Counted from the stretch's first letter, positions 6,998-15,824 are shown. The stretch is 21,323 nucleotides of DNA from Nostoc sp. GT001 (GCF_030382115.1 NZ_JAUDRJ010000003.1:6427207-6448529); one strand, 5' to 3'. Notes: generated from the letters alone by a model not told the origin. Made by a program: numbers and translations.

Positions 6998-7499
6998 TGG
7001 AGCTTATGTAAGCTCCAGAGTAGGTTTACTCCTGTGCCTCTGAAAAAGTAGGCAAAATCTTAAACAATAGTTTAAGGTGTTTAGGGAAGTAAAGACTGAG
7101 CAGCAATGTTGGTTTCATGGCATTACGTCAGTCTCAGTTAACGGATACTGGGCGGTAAAAACCGCTTAAGTCCAACTGCAACACGGCAGTAGCCAATCTC
7201 CGGGAAGCCGCCCTTGGGGCGTGTAAAAATCGGAAAACCCGCCGACAGCGCTGCCTCCAGAAAGTGCCAGAGCAATTGCTTGGACGAAAGCATTGCTGCA
7301 CACAGCTTTAAGCTGTAGCGCCTTGCATTGATTCCAGAAGTTACCCCTTCCCAATATGAAGGAACTTGTGGCTGTTCTGGTGATCTAGTGAGTGAAGCTA
7401 AACAGATTCACCAAGCAGTACGGACACGGTTTGTTGTGTCCGAAAGCATTTGGAGCGGCTTACTAAAGCCATTCCAAATTTCGCAGGCTAACCCAGCCT
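6998..7499 (+). ncRNA. Long structured 5' leader of rplC (candidate cis-regulatory RNA)
   Basis: No credible gene lies in the space before rplC, but it is packed with hairpins. Seen directly: TGGAGCTTA/TAAGCTCCA (6998-7017); CTTAAAC-aata-GTTTAAG (7059-7076); AGACTGA/TCAGTCT (7093-7134); GCGGT-aaaa-ACCGC (7152-7165); CGCCC/GGGCG (7209-7221); AGCAA-TGCTT/AAGCA-TTGCT (7271-7297); ACAGCTT-t-AAGCTGT (7302-7316); AAGTT-CCTTC/GAAGG-AACTT (7338-7367); GGTGA-TCT/AGA-TCACC (7379-7412); CGGACAC/GTGTCCG (7421-7442); ATTTGGA-GGCTT/AAGCC-TCCAAAT (7448-7479); and AGGCT/AGCCT (7485-7499). In many bacteria a ribosomal protein binds its operon's leader to limit synthesis, so an autoregulatory leader is a reasonable inference. 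A separate small RNA is the main alternative. I do not recognise a known RNA family. Confidence 0.55.
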
Positions 7500-7573
7500 A
7501 AACTGATGCGTACAAAGCGTGTCCTCTAGAGTCCAATTCCAAGGTCAGCAAGTAGAAAGGAGAACCAGTTACT

Positions 7574-8206
7574 GTGTCTGTAGGTATTCTCGGCACCAAG
7601 CTGGGCATGACTCAAATATTTGACGAAGCAGGAGTATCTATTCCTGTAACTGTCATTCAAGCAGGGCCATGCACCGTTACACAAGTTAAAACGAAAGAAA
7701 CCGACGGTTACTTTGCCATTCAAGTTGGTTATGGCGAAGTTAAACCCAAGGCACTAAACAGACCTCTACTGGGTCATTTGGCTAAATCATCTGCCCCAGC
7801 ATTGCGTCACTTAAATGAATATCACACCGATAGCTCTAGTGATTATGCTTTAGGTCAAGAGATTAAAGCAGATATTTTTAGCGCTGGTCAAATTGTCGAT
7901 GTCGTCGGCACAAGCATTGGTCGCGGCTTTGCGGGAAACCAGAAGCGCAACAACTTTGGTCGCGGACCAATGTCACACGGTTCCAAAAACCACAGAGCGC
8001 CCGGTTCTATTGGTGCTGGTACAACGCCCGGTCGTGTCTATCCAGGTAAGCGGATGGCAGGCCGTTTGGGTGGAAAACGTATTACAATCCGCAAACTGAC
8101 CATAGTGCGAGTTGACCCAGAACGCAACTTATTGCTGATTAAGGGAGCTATACCTGGTAAACCAGGCGCTCTAGTAAGTGTTGTGCCTGCAAAAATAGTG
8201 GGATAG
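7574..8206 (+). CDS. rplC: 50S ribosomal protein L3
   Basis: Predicted 210-residue L3, which binds 23S rRNA early in 50S assembly and reaches the peptidyl-transferase centre with its central loop. Diagnostic segments are the N-terminal [17 protein letters not shown], the loop [20 protein letters not shown] followed by [18 protein letters not shown] and [10 protein letters not shown], and a C-terminal [15 protein letters not shown]. The GTG start is supported by AAAGGAGA at 7556-7563, ten bases upstream, and places the conserved [11 protein letters not shown] at the N-terminus. It is the first gene of the superoperon. In enteric bacteria rpsJ precedes it; here a long structured leader does. 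Confidence 0.97.
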   Translation: MSVGILGTKLGMTQIFDEAGVSIPVTVIQAGPCTVTQVKTKETDGYFAIQVGYGEVKPKALNRPLLGHLAKSSAPALRHLNEYHTDSSSDYALGQEIKADIFSAGQIVDVVGTSIGRGFAGNQKRNNFGRGPMSHGSKNHRAPGSIGAGTTPGRVYPGKRMAGRLGGKRITIRKLTIVRVDPERNLLLIKGAIPGKPGALVSVVPAKIVG

Positions 8207-8309
8207 TCAAAAGTCATTAGTCAAAAGTCATTAGTCAAAAGTCATTGGCTAAGGACAAATGGCAAAAGACCAATGACAAATGACAAAGGACAAAGGACAG
8301 ATAACAAAG
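8207..8309. repeat. Heptamer repeats between rplC and rplD
   Basis: The 14-base unit AGTCATTAGTCAAA is tandemly repeated from 8210, followed by AATGACA/AAAGGAC-type heptamers (about 8251-8297). The two halves are roughly complementary (TCATTTG-like against CAAATGA), so a long imperfect hairpin is possible. An AAAGGA inside the array, 13 bases from the rplD ATG, is the only Shine-Dalgarno-like sequence for that gene. Confidence 0.85.
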
Positions 8310-8948
8310 ATGGTTGAAAGCGTAGTTAAAAATTGGCAAGGAGAACAGGTCGGCGAAACGACCTTCGAGTTGCGTGTTGCCAAAGAAGGAACAGCGTCTC
8401 ATATTGTGCACCGCGCCTTAGTACGGCAATTGACTAATGCTCGTCAAGGAAATGCCAGCACAAAAACTCGTGCTGAAGTCAGAGGTGGTGGCCGTAAACC
8501 TTGGCGGCAAAAAGGTACTGGTCGCGCTCGTGCAGGGTCTATTCGTTCACCATTGTGGCGTGGTGGTGGTGTGATCTTTGGGCCAAAGCCTAGAGATTTC
8601 GACCTGAAGTTGAACCGGAAAGAGCGACGTTTAGCACTGCGGACAGCATTTGTCGGTCGTATTGACGACTTGATCGTAGTAGAAGAATTTAGCACCGAGC
8701 TATCTCGCCCGAAGACTAAAGAATTAGTGGCAGCACTTGCCCGTTGGGGAATAGTACCAGAAAGCAAGGCACTGTTAATTTTGTCTGAAATTGCGGATAC
8801 AGATAACGTTTATTTATCAGCCCGCAACATTGAAAATTTAAAACTAATTGCAGCCGACCAGCTAAATGTTTTTGATTTACTGCACGCTGACAAAATTGTA
8901 GTTACGGCATCAGCCCTAGAAAAAATTCAGGAGGTCTACAGTGCCTAG
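8310..8948 (+). CDS. rplD: 50S ribosomal protein L4
   Basis: Predicted 212-residue L4, which binds domain I of 23S rRNA and extends a loop into the peptide exit tunnel. The basic tunnel loop is plain: [20 protein letters not shown] continuing [25 protein letters not shown]. The C-terminal globular part includes [22 protein letters not shown]. In E. coli L4 represses its own S10 operon; whether it does so here is unknown. I start the gene at ATG 8310 ([15 protein letters not shown]), not the in-frame ATG at 8280, because the ten extra codons ([10 protein letters not shown]) are read from the intergenic heptamer repeat and the family begins at MVESVV. It overlaps rplW by 8 bases. Confidence 0.96.
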   Translation: MVESVVKNWQGEQVGETTFELRVAKEGTASHIVHRALVRQLTNARQGNASTKTRAEVRGGGRKPWRQKGTGRARAGSIRSPLWRGGGVIFGPKPRDFDLKLNRKERRLALRTAFVGRIDDLIVVEEFSTELSRPKTKELVAALARWGIVPESKALLILSEIADTDNVYLSARNIENLKLIAADQLNVFDLLHADKIVVTASALEKIQEVYSA

Positions 8949-9255
8949 CTTTGACCCCCGCGACCTTGCCGACTTAGTACGTCGCCCAATCGTCACCGAG
9001 AAAGCGACCATCTTGATGGAGCAAAACAAGTACACCTTTGAAGTAATTCCCAAGGCATCAAAGCCAGAAATTAAGGCTGCGATCGAAGATTTATTTCAGG
9101 TCAAGGTTGTAAAAGTCAACACCACCCTACCACCGCGTAAAAAGCGGCGCGTTGGTAAATTTATTGGTTATAAGCCCCAATATAAGCGAGCGATCGTCAC
9201 CGTCGCACCTGGGGATGAAGACAAGATTAGACAAGTTCTATTCCCAGAAGTCTAA
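8941..9255 (+). CDS. rplW: 50S ribosomal protein L23
   Basis: Predicted 104-residue L23, located at the peptide tunnel exit, where it docks trigger factor, SRP and the translocon. Recognised by [24 protein letters not shown] and the basic [25 protein letters not shown] in the C-terminal half. The GTG start lies inside the end of rplD (8-base overlap), with a perfect AGGAGGT at 8929-8935 five bases upstream, so translation is probably coupled to rplD. Length is normal for bacteria. Confidence 0.97.
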   Translation: MPSFDPRDLADLVRRPIVTEKATILMEQNKYTFEVIPKASKPEIKAAIEDLFQVKVVKVNTTLPPRKKRRVGKFIGYKPQYKRAIVTVAPGDEDKIRQVLFPEV

Positions 9256-9354
9256 AAAAGTTAGGAGTTAGGAGTTAAGAGTTAGGAGTTACTACGCTCA
9301 AAACTCAGCACTCAAAATTTCAAACTCAGCACTTAGCACTCAGCACTTAAAAAT
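9256..9354. repeat. Heptamer repeats between rplW and rplB
   Basis: GTTAGGA/GTTAAGA units run from about 9261 to 9290, then ACTCAGC/ACTTAGC units from about 9302 to 9347, ending seven bases before the rplB ATG. The array takes up nearly the whole junction and leaves no Shine-Dalgarno sequence for rplB. Confidence 0.85.
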
Positions 9355-10218
9355 ATGGGTACCCGTTCTTATCGCCCTTATACCCCCAGCACTCGCCAAG
9401 TTACAATCTCTGACTTTGCGGAAATTACCAGAACCGAGCCAGAAAAATCCCTAACAACCTCGAAGCATCGCGCTAAAGGTCGGAATAATCACGGACGGAT
9501 TACTAGTCGTCGCCGGGGTGGCGGACATAAACAGCTTTATCGGATCATCGATTTTAAAAGGGATAAACATAATATTCCGGCAAAAGTCGCAGCAATTGAA
9601 TATGATCCTAACCGCAATGCCCGGATTGCCCTTTTGTATTACCAAGATGGGGAAAAACGGTACATCCTTCACCCCAACGGGTTGAAAGTTGGAACAATAA
9701 TTATTTCTGGGCCAGAAGCTCCCTTTGAAGATGGTAATGCCTTACCGCTCTCAAAGATTCCTTTAGGTACTAGTGTTCACAACGTAGAATTTACCCCTGG
9801 TAAAGGTGGTCAAATTGTACGTGCTGCTGGTGCTAGCGCCCAAGTCGTGGCAAAAGAAGGTAATTATGTAACTCTCAAGTTGCCTTCAGGAGAAGTCCGC
9901 TTGATTCGACGTGAGTGCTACGCCACCATTGGGCAAGTAGGCAACACCGATGCAAGAAACCTGAGTGCAGGTAAAGCCGGACGAAATCGCTGGAAAGGTC
10001 GCCGTCCTAAGGTTAGAGGTAGCGTCATGAACCCAGTGGATCACCCACATGGTGGTGGTGAAGGTAGAGCCCCTATCGGTAGATCGGGGCCTGTTACACC
10101 TTGGGGTAAACCCACATTGGGTGCGAAGACACGCAATCGCAAGAAACTTAGCAGCAAGTTGATTGTGCGTCGTCGTCGTAAGTCTTCTAAACGCGGTCGC
10201 GGTGGTCGTGAATCTTAA
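9355..10218 (+). CDS. rplB: 50S ribosomal protein L2
   Basis: Predicted 287-residue L2, a primary 23S rRNA binder needed for subunit association and peptidyl transfer. Characteristic are [20 protein letters not shown] at the N-terminus, [22 protein letters not shown], the SH3/OB-like middle, and the C-terminal [20 protein letters not shown], which carries the conserved histidine of the HPHGGG motif near residue 229, followed by a basic tail [17 protein letters not shown]. The ATG follows CAGCACTTAAAAAT, with no Shine-Dalgarno sequence, directly after a heptamer repeat. Translation may depend on an unstructured start region or on upstream ribosomes. Confidence 0.97.
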   Translation: MGTRSYRPYTPSTRQVTISDFAEITRTEPEKSLTTSKHRAKGRNNHGRITSRRRGGGHKQLYRIIDFKRDKHNIPAKVAAIEYDPNRNARIALLYYQDGEKRYILHPNGLKVGTIIISGPEAPFEDGNALPLSKIPLGTSVHNVEFTPGKGGQIVRAAGASAQVVAKEGNYVTLKLPSGEVRLIRRECYATIGQVGNTDARNLSAGKAGRNRWKGRRPKVRGSVMNPVDHPHGGGEGRAPIGRSGPVTPWGKPTLGAKTRNRKKLSSKLIVRRRRKSSKRGRGGRES

Positions 10219-10326
10219 AGAGTTAGAAGTTATGAGTTATGAGTTATGAGTTGAATCTAAACTTATTAACTCCTCACTCCTAACTCCTCACTCCTAATTC
10301 CTAAATCCTAAAGCCAAAATTGAACT
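10219..10326. repeat. Inverted heptamer repeats between rplB and rpsS
   Basis: GTTATGA is repeated in tandem at about 10229-10250, then CTCCTCA/CTCCTAA units follow at about 10269-10308. AGTTATGAGTTATGAGTT-type and AACTCCTCACTCCTAACT-type halves can pair partly, giving a long AT-rich stem. No Shine-Dalgarno sequence is left before rpsS (CCAAAATTGAACT-ATG). Confidence 0.85.
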
Positions 10327-10605
10327 ATGGGTCGTTCTCTAAAAAAAGGTCCTTTCGTTGCGGATCATCTCTTAAAGAAAATTGAAAAGCTCAACGACAA
10401 CAACAGAAAAGAAGTTATTAAAACTTGGTCAAGAGCTTCGACAATTTTGCCTCTAATGGTAGGTCATACTATCGCTGTTCACAACGGACGCCAACACGTT
10501 CCAGTTTTTGTAAATGAACAGATGGTAGGACACAAATTGGGTGAATTTGCCCCAACACGCACCTACAGGGGTCATGGAAAAAGCGACAAAAAAGCGGGTA
10601 GGTAG
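10327..10605 (+). CDS. rpsS: 30S ribosomal protein S19
   Basis: Predicted 92-residue S19, which with S13 forms part of the 30S head and contacts the A-site finger. Nearly all family landmarks are visible: [60 protein letters not shown] and [21 protein letters not shown]. Length is normal. The ATG has no Shine-Dalgarno sequence, being preceded by the repeat block of the rplB-rpsS junction. Confidence 0.98.
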   Translation: MGRSLKKGPFVADHLLKKIEKLNDNNRKEVIKTWSRASTILPLMVGHTIAVHNGRQHVPVFVNEQMVGHKLGEFAPTRTYRGHGKSDKKAGR

Positions 10606-10698
10606 TTATTAGTCATTTGTCATAGTCATTGGTCATTAGTTATTAGCTTTCGACAAAGGACAAAAGACAAAGGACGAAAGATAAAATTGGAGAAAATT
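10606..10698. repeat. Heptamer repeats between rpsS and rplV
   Basis: TCATTTG/TCATTGG/TCATTAG units (about 10612-10640) are followed by ACAAAGG/ACAAAAG units (about 10652-10677). The two halves are near-inverted. GGAGA at 10689-10693, outside the array, serves rplV. Confidence 0.85.
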
Positions 10699-11055
10699 AT
10701 GGCTACTAATACTACTGAAGTAAAAGCGATCGCTCGTTTTATCCGCATCTCGGCCTATAAAGTGCGTCGGGTACTCGATCAAATCCGCGGGCGATCTTAC
10801 CGAGAAGCGTTAATCATCCTGGAATTCATGCCCTATCGCGCCACTGAACCCATTTTGAAGGTTCTCAGAAGCGCTGCTGCCAATGCCGAACACAACGCTG
10901 GGTTAGATCGGACCCAACTAGTGATTACTCAGGCTTATGCCGATCAAGGGCCGCCGTTGAAGCGGTTCCAACCAAGAGCGCAAGGTCGAGCTTACCAAAT
11001 TCGCAAGCCGACGTGTCATATTACTGTGGCCGTTGCAGCCGCCCCAGAAAAATAA
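10699..11055 (+). CDS. rplV: 50S ribosomal protein L22
   Basis: Predicted 118-residue L22, whose beta hairpin lines the peptide exit tunnel opposite L4. Recognised by [49 protein letters not shown], and the hairpin [20 protein letters not shown] with HITVAV. I use the ATG at 10699 ([14 protein letters not shown]), which has GGAG at 10689-10692 six bases upstream, rather than an in-frame TTG at 10687 that would add MEKI and would place that ribosome-binding site inside the gene. Confidence 0.97.
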   Translation: MATNTTEVKAIARFIRISAYKVRRVLDQIRGRSYREALIILEFMPYRATEPILKVLRSAAANAEHNAGLDRTQLVITQAYADQGPPLKRFQPRAQGRAYQIRKPTCHITVAVAAAPEK

Positions 11056-11108
11056 GCACGTTTACACGAATAAATTGCGTAAAGTAAGAAATTTTAGAGG
11101 AAGCATTC

Positions 11109-11891
11109 GTGGGACAGAAGATTCATCCAGTTGGTTTTCGTCTGGGTATTACACATGAACATCAATCCCGTTGGTTTGCTGTTCCTGATCGTTATCCAGA
11201 ACTTCTACAAGAAGATTACAAACTGCGTCAATATATAGAACAAAAGCTGGGTAGACAGGCTCAAAACAACGCCGGAATTTCCGAAGTACGGATTGAGCGG
11301 AAAGCCGACCAAATCGACTTAGAAGTACGGACAGCTAGACCTGGGGTAGTAGTAGGTCGTGGTGGACAAGGTATTGAATCGTTACGTACCGGACTCCAAG
11401 GATTGTTGGGTAGTAATCGTCAAATTCGGATCAATGTAGTTGAAGTTCAACGAGTTGATGCTGATGCCTACCTAATTGCTGAATACATTGCTCAACAATT
11501 GGAACGTCGGGTTTCCTTTCGGCGGGTAGTGCGGCAATCTATTCAACGTGCCCAACGTGCTGGTGTCCAAGGTATTAAAATCCAAGTTAGCGGTCGCCTC
11601 AACGGTGCAGAAATTGCCCGGACAGAGTGGACTCGTGAAGGTAGAGTACCTTTACATACTTTACGGGCTGACATTGACTACTCTTATTGCACAGCAAAAA
11701 CTGTTTACGGCATTTTGGGTATCAAAGTATGGGTGTTTAAGGGAGAAATTATTCCTGGACAGGAACCAGAACCGCTACCACCAGCAAGCCGCGATCGCGA
11801 ACGTGACCCACGTGATCGCGAACGTGAACCCCGTCGCCGTCAACAACAACGTCGTCGCCAGCAATTTGAAGACCGCTCAAATGAAGGATAA
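11109..11891 (+). CDS. rpsC: 30S ribosomal protein S3
   Basis: Predicted 260-residue S3, part of the 30S mRNA entry site and its helicase activity. It shows the N-terminal [13 protein letters not shown], a type II KH domain with [14 protein letters not shown] (about residues 77-90), and a C-terminal S3 domain with [18 protein letters not shown] and [20 protein letters not shown]. Beyond that comes a charged tail of about 35 residues rich in Arg, Asp, Glu and Gln, with a 7-residue duplication [14 protein letters not shown], longer than the E. coli protein. GTG start with GAGG at 11097-11100. It is the last gene before a large repeat block. Confidence 0.97.
   Translation: MGQKIHPVGFRLGITHEHQSRWFAVPDRYPELLQEDYKLRQYIEQKLGRQAQNNAGISEVRIERKADQIDLEVRTARPGVVVGRGGQGIESLRTGLQGLLGSNRQIRINVVEVQRVDADAYLIAEYIAQQLERRVSFRRVVRQSIQRAQRAGVQGIKIQVSGRLNGAEIARTEWTREGRVPLHTLRADIDYSYCTAKTVYGILGIKVWVFKGEIIPGQEPEPLPPASRDRERDPRDREREPRRRQQQRRRQQFEDRSNEG
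11793..11834 (+). repeat. 21-base tandem duplication with HIP1 in the rpsC tail
   Basis: Bases 11793-11813 and 11814-11834 are direct repeats differing at two positions; each begins GATCGCGAACGTGA. They encode RDRERDP and RDREREP. The first copy overlaps the octamer GCGATCGC (11791-11798). This part of S3 is outside the conserved fold, so the expansion is probably tolerated. Confidence 0.8.
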
Positions 11892-11978
<87 letters not shown>

Positions 11979-12404
11979 ATGTTAAGCCCTAGAAGAACTA
12001 AATTCCGCAAACAACAGCGGGGACGGATGGAAGGACTAGCCACCCGTGGTAGTACCCTCAACTTCGGTGATTTTGCACTCCAAGCACAAGAACCTGCTTG
12101 GATTACCTCACGTCAAATCGAGGCTTCCCGTCGGGCAATGACTCGTTATATTCGTCGGGGTGGACAAATCTGGATTCGGATTTTCCCTGATAAACCTGTA
12201 ACCATGCGTCCTGCTGAAACCCGGATGGGTTCCGGTAAAGGTAATCCAGAATTTTGGGTAGCTGTAGTCAAGCCAGGACGAATTTTGTTTGAAATTGGTG
12301 GAGTTTCTGAAGAAATCGCTCGTGAAGCGATGCGTTTGGCTTCATTTAAACTGCCCATCAAAACTAAGTTTATTGTGCGCTCTCAACCACAGGAGCAGGA
12401 GTAG
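11979..12404 (+). CDS. rplP: 50S ribosomal protein L16
   Basis: Predicted 141-residue L16, which organises the A-site tRNA region of the 50S subunit. Recognised by [76 protein letters not shown] and the [18 protein letters not shown] helix, with KLPIKTKF at the end. The ATG follows AAGTGACCAACC, without a Shine-Dalgarno sequence. The following rpmC starts 3 bases after the stop codon. Confidence 0.98.
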   Translation: MLSPRRTKFRKQQRGRMEGLATRGSTLNFGDFALQAQEPAWITSRQIEASRRAMTRYIRRGGQIWIRIFPDKPVTMRPAETRMGSGKGNPEFWVAVVKPGRILFEIGGVSEEIAREAMRLASFKLPIKTKFIVRSQPQEQE

Positions 12405-12407
12405 CTT

Positions 12408-12635
12408 ATGCCTCTTCCCAAAATTTCAGAAGCTAGAGAATTAAGCGACGAGAAGCTCTCTGATGAAATTGTCGCGATCAAAAGACAACTATTTCAATTG
12501 CGCTTGCAAAAAGCCACCAGACAACTAGAAAAGCCCCATCAGTTCCGACAATTGCGCCACCGCCTAGCCCAATTGCTGACGCTAGAAACAGAACGCAAAC
12601 GGGCAGCAAGTCAATCGGCTAAAGAAGCAAAGTAG
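12408..12635 (+). CDS. rpmC: 50S ribosomal protein L29
   Basis: Predicted 75-residue L29, a small two-helix protein near the peptide tunnel exit. Evidence is the typical helix ELSDEKLSDEIVAIKRQLFQ, then LRLQKATRQLEKPHQFRQLR and RLAQLLTLETERK. It starts at ATG 12408 with the double purine run AGGAGCAGGAG (12391-12401) six bases upstream, partly inside rplP. Its own stop codon overlaps the GGAG used by rpsQ, so rplP, rpmC and rpsQ are tightly coupled. Confidence 0.96.
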   Translation: MPLPKISEARELSDEKLSDEIVAIKRQLFQLRLQKATRQLEKPHQFRQLRHRLAQLLTLETERKRAASQSAKEAK

Positions 12636-12641
12636 GAGATT

Positions 12642-12890
12642 ATGGCAGTTAAAGAACGAGTTGGCTTGGTAGTGAGCGATAAAATGCAAAAAACTGTGGT
12701 AGTCGCCATAGAAAACCGCGCTCCTCACCCCAAGTACGGCAAGATTGTGGTTAACACCCAACGATATAAAGTTCACGACGAAGAAAATCAGTGTAAAGTA
12801 GGCGATCGCGTTCGCATTCAGGAAACTAGACCCCTGAGTAAAACCAAGCGCTGGAAAATCACAGAAGTCCTGAACGTCAAGCCTACTTAA
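12642..12890 (+). CDS. rpsQ: 30S ribosomal protein S17
   Basis: Predicted 82-residue S17, an OB-fold primary 16S rRNA binder in the 30S body. The landmarks are [40 protein letters not shown], then [20 protein letters not shown] with WKITEVL. It begins 6 bases after rpmC with GGAG at 12635-12638, four bases from the ATG. Length is normal. It is followed by a short perfect hairpin and rplN. Confidence 0.97.
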   Translation: MAVKERVGLVVSDKMQKTVVVAIENRAPHPKYGKIVVNTQRYKVHDEENQCKVGDRVRIQETRPLSKTKRWKITEVLNVKPT

Positions 12891-12898
12891 ACCTCATC

Positions 12899-12917
12899 GT
12901 TGTTAGAAGCTAACAAC
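12899..12917 (+). promoter_or_regulatory. Perfect hairpin between rpsQ and rplN
   Basis: GTTGTTAG (12899-12906), loop AAG, CTAACAAC (12910-12917): an 8-bp perfect stem. No T-run follows, so it is not a classical terminator. It ends 5 bases before the rplN ribosome-binding site AAGGGAGA and could affect message processing or start-site access. Confidence 0.45.
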
Positions 12918-12936
12918 ATTACAAGGGAGAATAATT

Positions 12937-13305
12937 GTGATTCAACCCCAGACTTACCTGAATGTCGCAGATAATAGCGGCGCCCGCAAACTAATGTGTA
13001 TCCGCATCTTAGGCGGAGGCAACCGTCGTTATGGTTTTATCGGCGATAAAATTATCGCAGTTGTCAAAGATGCTACACCCAACATGGCTGTAAAAAAGTC
13101 TGATGTTGTAGAAGCAGTAATTGTTCGGACTCGGAAAGCTGTAAGTCGTGACAGTGGTATGAGTATTCGCTTTGATGATAACGCCGCTGTGATCATCAAC
13201 AAAGACGGTAATCCCAGAGGCACACGGGTTTTTGGCCCAGTTGCACGGGAACTGCGCGATAAAAACTTTACTAAAATTGTTTCTCTGGCTCCGGAGGTGC
13301 TTTAA
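12937..13305 (+). CDS. rplN: 50S ribosomal protein L14
   Basis: Predicted 122-residue L14, a beta-barrel protein at the subunit interface (bridge B8) and the docking site of the silencing factor RsfS. It is recognised by [80 protein letters not shown] and VARELRD. GTG start with AAGGGAGA at 12923-12930. Its TAA overlaps the rplX ATG by one base (TAATG). Confidence 0.98.
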   Translation: MIQPQTYLNVADNSGARKLMCIRILGGGNRRYGFIGDKIIAVVKDATPNMAVKKSDVVEAVIVRTRKAVSRDSGMSIRFDDNAAVIINKDGNPRGTRVFGPVARELRDKNFTKIVSLAPEVL

Positions 13306-13658
13306 TGGCAACCAAACAGGGTACGCCCAAAGTATTCCACAAAATGCACGTCAAAACTGGCGACACCGTACAAGTGATTGCTGGCAAAGACAAAGGAAAA
13401 GTTGGCGAAATTACTCAGGCACTTCCCCAACTGAGTAAAGTCATCGTCAAAGGTGTCAACATAAAGACCAAGCACGTCAAACCCCAGCAAGAAGGGGAAT
13501 CAGGGCGAATTATTACCCAAGAATTCCCAATTCATAGCTCCAACGTGATGCTTTATTCCACTAAGCAAAACGTTGCCAGTCGTGTTGGTTACACCTTTAC
13601 CTCAGAAGGCAAAAAGGTCAGAAAACTCAAGAAAACTGGCGAAATTCTGGATAAATAG
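13305..13658 (+). CDS. rplX: 50S ribosomal protein L24
   Basis: Predicted 117-residue L24, an assembly-initiating 23S rRNA binder near the tunnel exit. A KOW motif is visible in [20 protein letters not shown] (about residues 13-32), followed by [30 protein letters not shown] and a basic end. It overlaps rplN by one base, with GGAGGTG at 13293-13299 five bases from the ATG, so reinitiation after rplN is likely. A heptamer repeat follows. Confidence 0.97.
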   Translation: MATKQGTPKVFHKMHVKTGDTVQVIAGKDKGKVGEITQALPQLSKVIVKGVNIKTKHVKPQQEGESGRIITQEFPIHSSNVMLYSTKQNVASRVGYTFTSEGKKVRKLKKTGEILDK

Positions 13659-13774
13659 TTAGAAGTTAGGAATTAAGAGTTAAGAATTAAATTTAACTCA
13701 TAACTCATAACTCATAACTCATAACTCATAACTTTGTTCCCTGACCAAGCCCAGGGATATCAGGACAAAAAACT
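13659..13774. repeat. Heptamer array and hairpins between rplX and rplE
   Basis: GTTAGGA/GTTAAGA-like units lie at about 13665-13689, then ACTCATA is repeated five times exactly (13696-13730). The ACTCATA array is the exact complement of the GTTATGA array seen between rplB and rpsS. A hairpin TCCCTG-accaagcc-CAGGGA (13738-13757) follows. An AGGA at 13761-13764 lies ten bases before the rplE ATG. Confidence 0.88.
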
Positions 13775-14323
13775 ATGCCGACAACAAGACTCAAAACCTT
13801 ATATCAAGAGACAATCGTCCCCAAACTGATTAATCAGTTTCAATATACCAACGTTCATCAAGTACCGAAGTTGGTAAAGGTTACGATTAACCGGGGTTTG
13901 GGTGAAGCAGCTCAAAATGCGAAGTCTCTAGAGGCATCCATCAACGAAATTGCCCTGGTAACAGGTCAAAAACCAGTGGTGACAAGGGCGAAAAAGGCGA
14001 TCGCTGGCTTTAAGATTCGTCAAGGTATGCCTGTGGGGATCATGGTGACACTCAGAGCCGAACGGATGTATGCCTTTTTCGATCGGTTAGTTAGCCTGTC
14101 ATTACCCAGAATTCGAGATTTTCGCGGCGTTAGCCCTAAAAGCTTTGACGGACGCGGTAACTACACTTTGGGTGTAAGAGAACAGCTAATTTTTCCAGAA
14201 GTCGAATACGACAGCATCGATCAAGTGCGTGGGATGGATATTTCCATTATCACTACAGCAAAAAACGACGAAGAGGGACGCGCCTTACTTAAAGAATTAG
14301 GAATGCCCTTTCGCGATCAGTAA
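13775..14323 (+). CDS. rplE: 50S ribosomal protein L5
   Basis: Predicted 182-residue L5, a 5S rRNA-binding protein of the central protuberance. Seen: [100 protein letters not shown] and [20 protein letters not shown], all in the expected order. Length is normal. In most non-cyanobacterial spc operons rpsN follows; here rpsH follows directly after 20 bases, as is usual in cyanobacteria. Confidence 0.98.
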   Translation: MPTTRLKTLYQETIVPKLINQFQYTNVHQVPKLVKVTINRGLGEAAQNAKSLEASINEIALVTGQKPVVTRAKKAIAGFKIRQGMPVGIMVTLRAERMYAFFDRLVSLSLPRIRDFRGVSPKSFDGRGNYTLGVREQLIFPEVEYDSIDQVRGMDISIITTAKNDEEGRALLKELGMPFRDQ

Positions 14324-14343
14324 GTTCATCTATAGAGGGAACG

Positions 14344-14745
14344 ATGGCGGCTAACGACACAATTGCAGATATGCTGACGCGCATCCGCAATGCCAACCTG
14401 GCGCGGCATCAAACTACACAAGTGCCAGCTACAAAATTGACCCGGAGCATTGCCAAAGTGCTACGGGAGGAAGGCTTTATTGCTGAAATCGAAGAAGCAG
14501 AAGAAGGGGTAAAACGCAATCTGGTGATTTCCCTGAAATACAAGGGAAAAAACCGTCAGCCTCTAATCACCGCCTTAAAGCGAGTGAGTAAGCCTGGCTT
14601 GCGTGTTTATTCAAATCGAAAAGAATTACCAAGAGTACTAGGCGGCATTGGCATTGCCATTATTTCTACATCCAGTGGCATTATGACTGACCGCGAAGCG
14701 CGGCGTCAGAACTTGGGTGGCGAAGTACTTTGTTACGTTTGGTAG
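14344..14745 (+). CDS. rpsH: 30S ribosomal protein S8
   Basis: Predicted 133-residue S8, a primary 16S rRNA binder that in E. coli also represses the spc operon. Recognised by [37 protein letters not shown], and the strongly conserved C-terminus [20 protein letters not shown] with [12 protein letters not shown] with AGAGGGA about seven bases upstream. It follows rplE by 20 bases and precedes a repeat block. Confidence 0.98.
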   Translation: MAANDTIADMLTRIRNANLARHQTTQVPATKLTRSIAKVLREEGFIAEIEEAEEGVKRNLVISLKYKGKNRQPLITALKRVSKPGLRVYSNRKELPRVLGGIGIAIISTSSGIMTDREARRQNLGGEVLCYVW

Positions 14746-14817
14746 TCATTGGTCATTAGTCATTTGTCATTAGTGAAAGACAAAGGACAAAGGACAAATA
14801 ACAAAGGACAAAAAGTC
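14746..14817. repeat. Inverted heptamer repeats between rpsH and rplF
   Basis: TCATTGG/TCATTAG/TCATTTG units (about 14746-14772) are followed by ACAAAGG/ACAAATA units (about 14779-14810). The last AAAGGA (14803-14808) lies nine bases before the rplF ATG and probably works as its ribosome-binding site. Confidence 0.87.
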
Positions 14818-15366
14818 ATGTCACGTATTGGTAAACGTCCAATTACTATTCCCGCCAAAGTTCAAGTGGCGATCGATGGTACGAATATTGTGGTGAAAGG
14901 CCCGAAAGGAGAACTTTCTCGCACTCTCAGAGATAATGTCTCACTCTCTCAAGAGGGGGAAATATTACACGTAAATCGTCGGGATGAAACTCGGACATCG
15001 AAGCAATTGCACGGCTTGAGCCGCACTTTAGTTGCCAACATGGTCGAGGGAGTTTCCCAAGGTTTTCAGCGCCGTTTGGAAATTCAAGGTGTTGGTTACA
15101 GGGCACAACTTCAAGGGCGTAACCTAGTTTTGAATATGGGTTACAGCCATCAAGTGCAAATTGAACCACCAGATGGAATTCAGTTTGCCGTAGAAGGTAC
15201 CACTAACGTCATTGTTAGCGGCTATGACAAAGAAATCGTCGGTAACACAGCCGCCAAGATTCGTGCCGTTCGTCCACCAGAACCTTACAAAGGTAAAGGC
15301 ATTCGCTATGCTGGTGAAGTGGTCAGACGGAAAGCTGGTAAGACTGGTAAGGGTGGTAAGAAGTAG
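14818..15366 (+). CDS. rplF: 50S ribosomal protein L6
   Basis: Predicted 182-residue L6, next to the sarcin-ricin loop and the L7/L12 stalk base. Evidence: [53 protein letters not shown] and the C-terminal signature [20 protein letters not shown] with [11 protein letters not shown]. The frame is open upstream to an ATG at 14749, but those 23 codons are heptamer repeat ([13 protein letters not shown]), so the true start is ATG 14818, with AAAGGA at 14803-14808. Two bases separate it from rplR. Confidence 0.97.
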   Translation: MSRIGKRPITIPAKVQVAIDGTNIVVKGPKGELSRTLRDNVSLSQEGEILHVNRRDETRTSKQLHGLSRTLVANMVEGVSQGFQRRLEIQGVGYRAQLQGRNLVLNMGYSHQVQIEPPDGIQFAVEGTTNVIVSGYDKEIVGNTAAKIRAVRPPEPYKGKGIRYAGEVVRRKAGKTGKGGKK

Positions 15367-15368
15367 AA

Positions 15369-15731
15369 ATGAAACTTACTCGTAGAGAATCAAAAAACCG
15401 TCGTCATCGACGCGTTCGTGGCAAAGTGATTGGCTCCCCAGAACGTCCGCGTTTAGCGGTATTTCGTTCTAATGAGCATATTTATGCCCAGCTGATTGAT
15501 GATACTCAGCATCAAACCATCGTGGCTGCATCGACTGTAGAACCAGAGTTGAAATCTAGTTTAGCGTCATGTGCAAACCGCGATGCATCGGTACAAGTTG
15601 GTAAGTTGATCGCAGTGCGATCGCTAGAAAAAGGCATTACCAAAGTAGTCTTCGATCGCGGTGGTAACTTATATCATGGTCGTGTCAAAGCATTAGCTGA
15701 TGCAGCACGCGAAGCTGGTTTAGATTTCTAA
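15369..15731 (+). CDS. rplR: 50S ribosomal protein L18
   Basis: Predicted 120-residue L18, a 5S rRNA-binding protein of the central protuberance. It shows a basic N-terminus [20 protein letters not shown], then [32 protein letters not shown] and [20 protein letters not shown] with AAREAGLDF at the end. The ATG is 2 bases after the rplF stop, with only a weak purine run (AAGAAG), so translation probably continues from rplF. The next junction carries a repeat. Confidence 0.98.
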   Translation: MKLTRRESKNRRHRRVRGKVIGSPERPRLAVFRSNEHIYAQLIDDTQHQTIVAASTVEPELKSSLASCANRDASVQVGKLIAVRSLEKGITKVVFDRGGNLYHGRVKALADAAREAGLDF

Positions 15732-15824
15732 AGTCATTAGTCATTAGTCATTAGTTATTGGACAAATGACAAAGGACAAATGACAAATGACAACTGACAA
15801 ATGACGTTCACCAGAGCATAAATT
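15732..15824. repeat. Inverted heptamer repeats between rplR and rpsE
   Basis: TCATTAG units (about 15734-15758) are followed by CAAATGA/CAAAGGA/CAACTGA units (about 15763-15804). TCATTTG is the exact complement of CAAATGA, so the two halves can pair. The start of rpsE (CCAGAGCATAAATT-ATG) has no Shine-Dalgarno sequence. Confidence 0.88.

Noticed and set aside
7166..7354. 62-codon minus-strand open frame in the rplC leader
   Set aside because: Antisense to the hairpin-rich leader, with no clear ribosome-binding site; structure explains the region better than coding.
7379..7412. tRNA-like fold in the rplC leader
   Set aside because: Only single hairpins are seen; no cloverleaf with T-loop GTTCRA and an acceptor stem could be built.
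13009..13311. Minus-strand frames opposite rplN and similar frames opposite other ribosomal and RND genes
   Set aside because: They lie antisense to strongly recognised genes and look like codon-bias shadows.
13696..13730. Five exact ACTCATA copies as a CRISPR-like array
   Set aside because: Units are contiguous 7-mers without spacers; this is a tandem repeat, not CRISPR.
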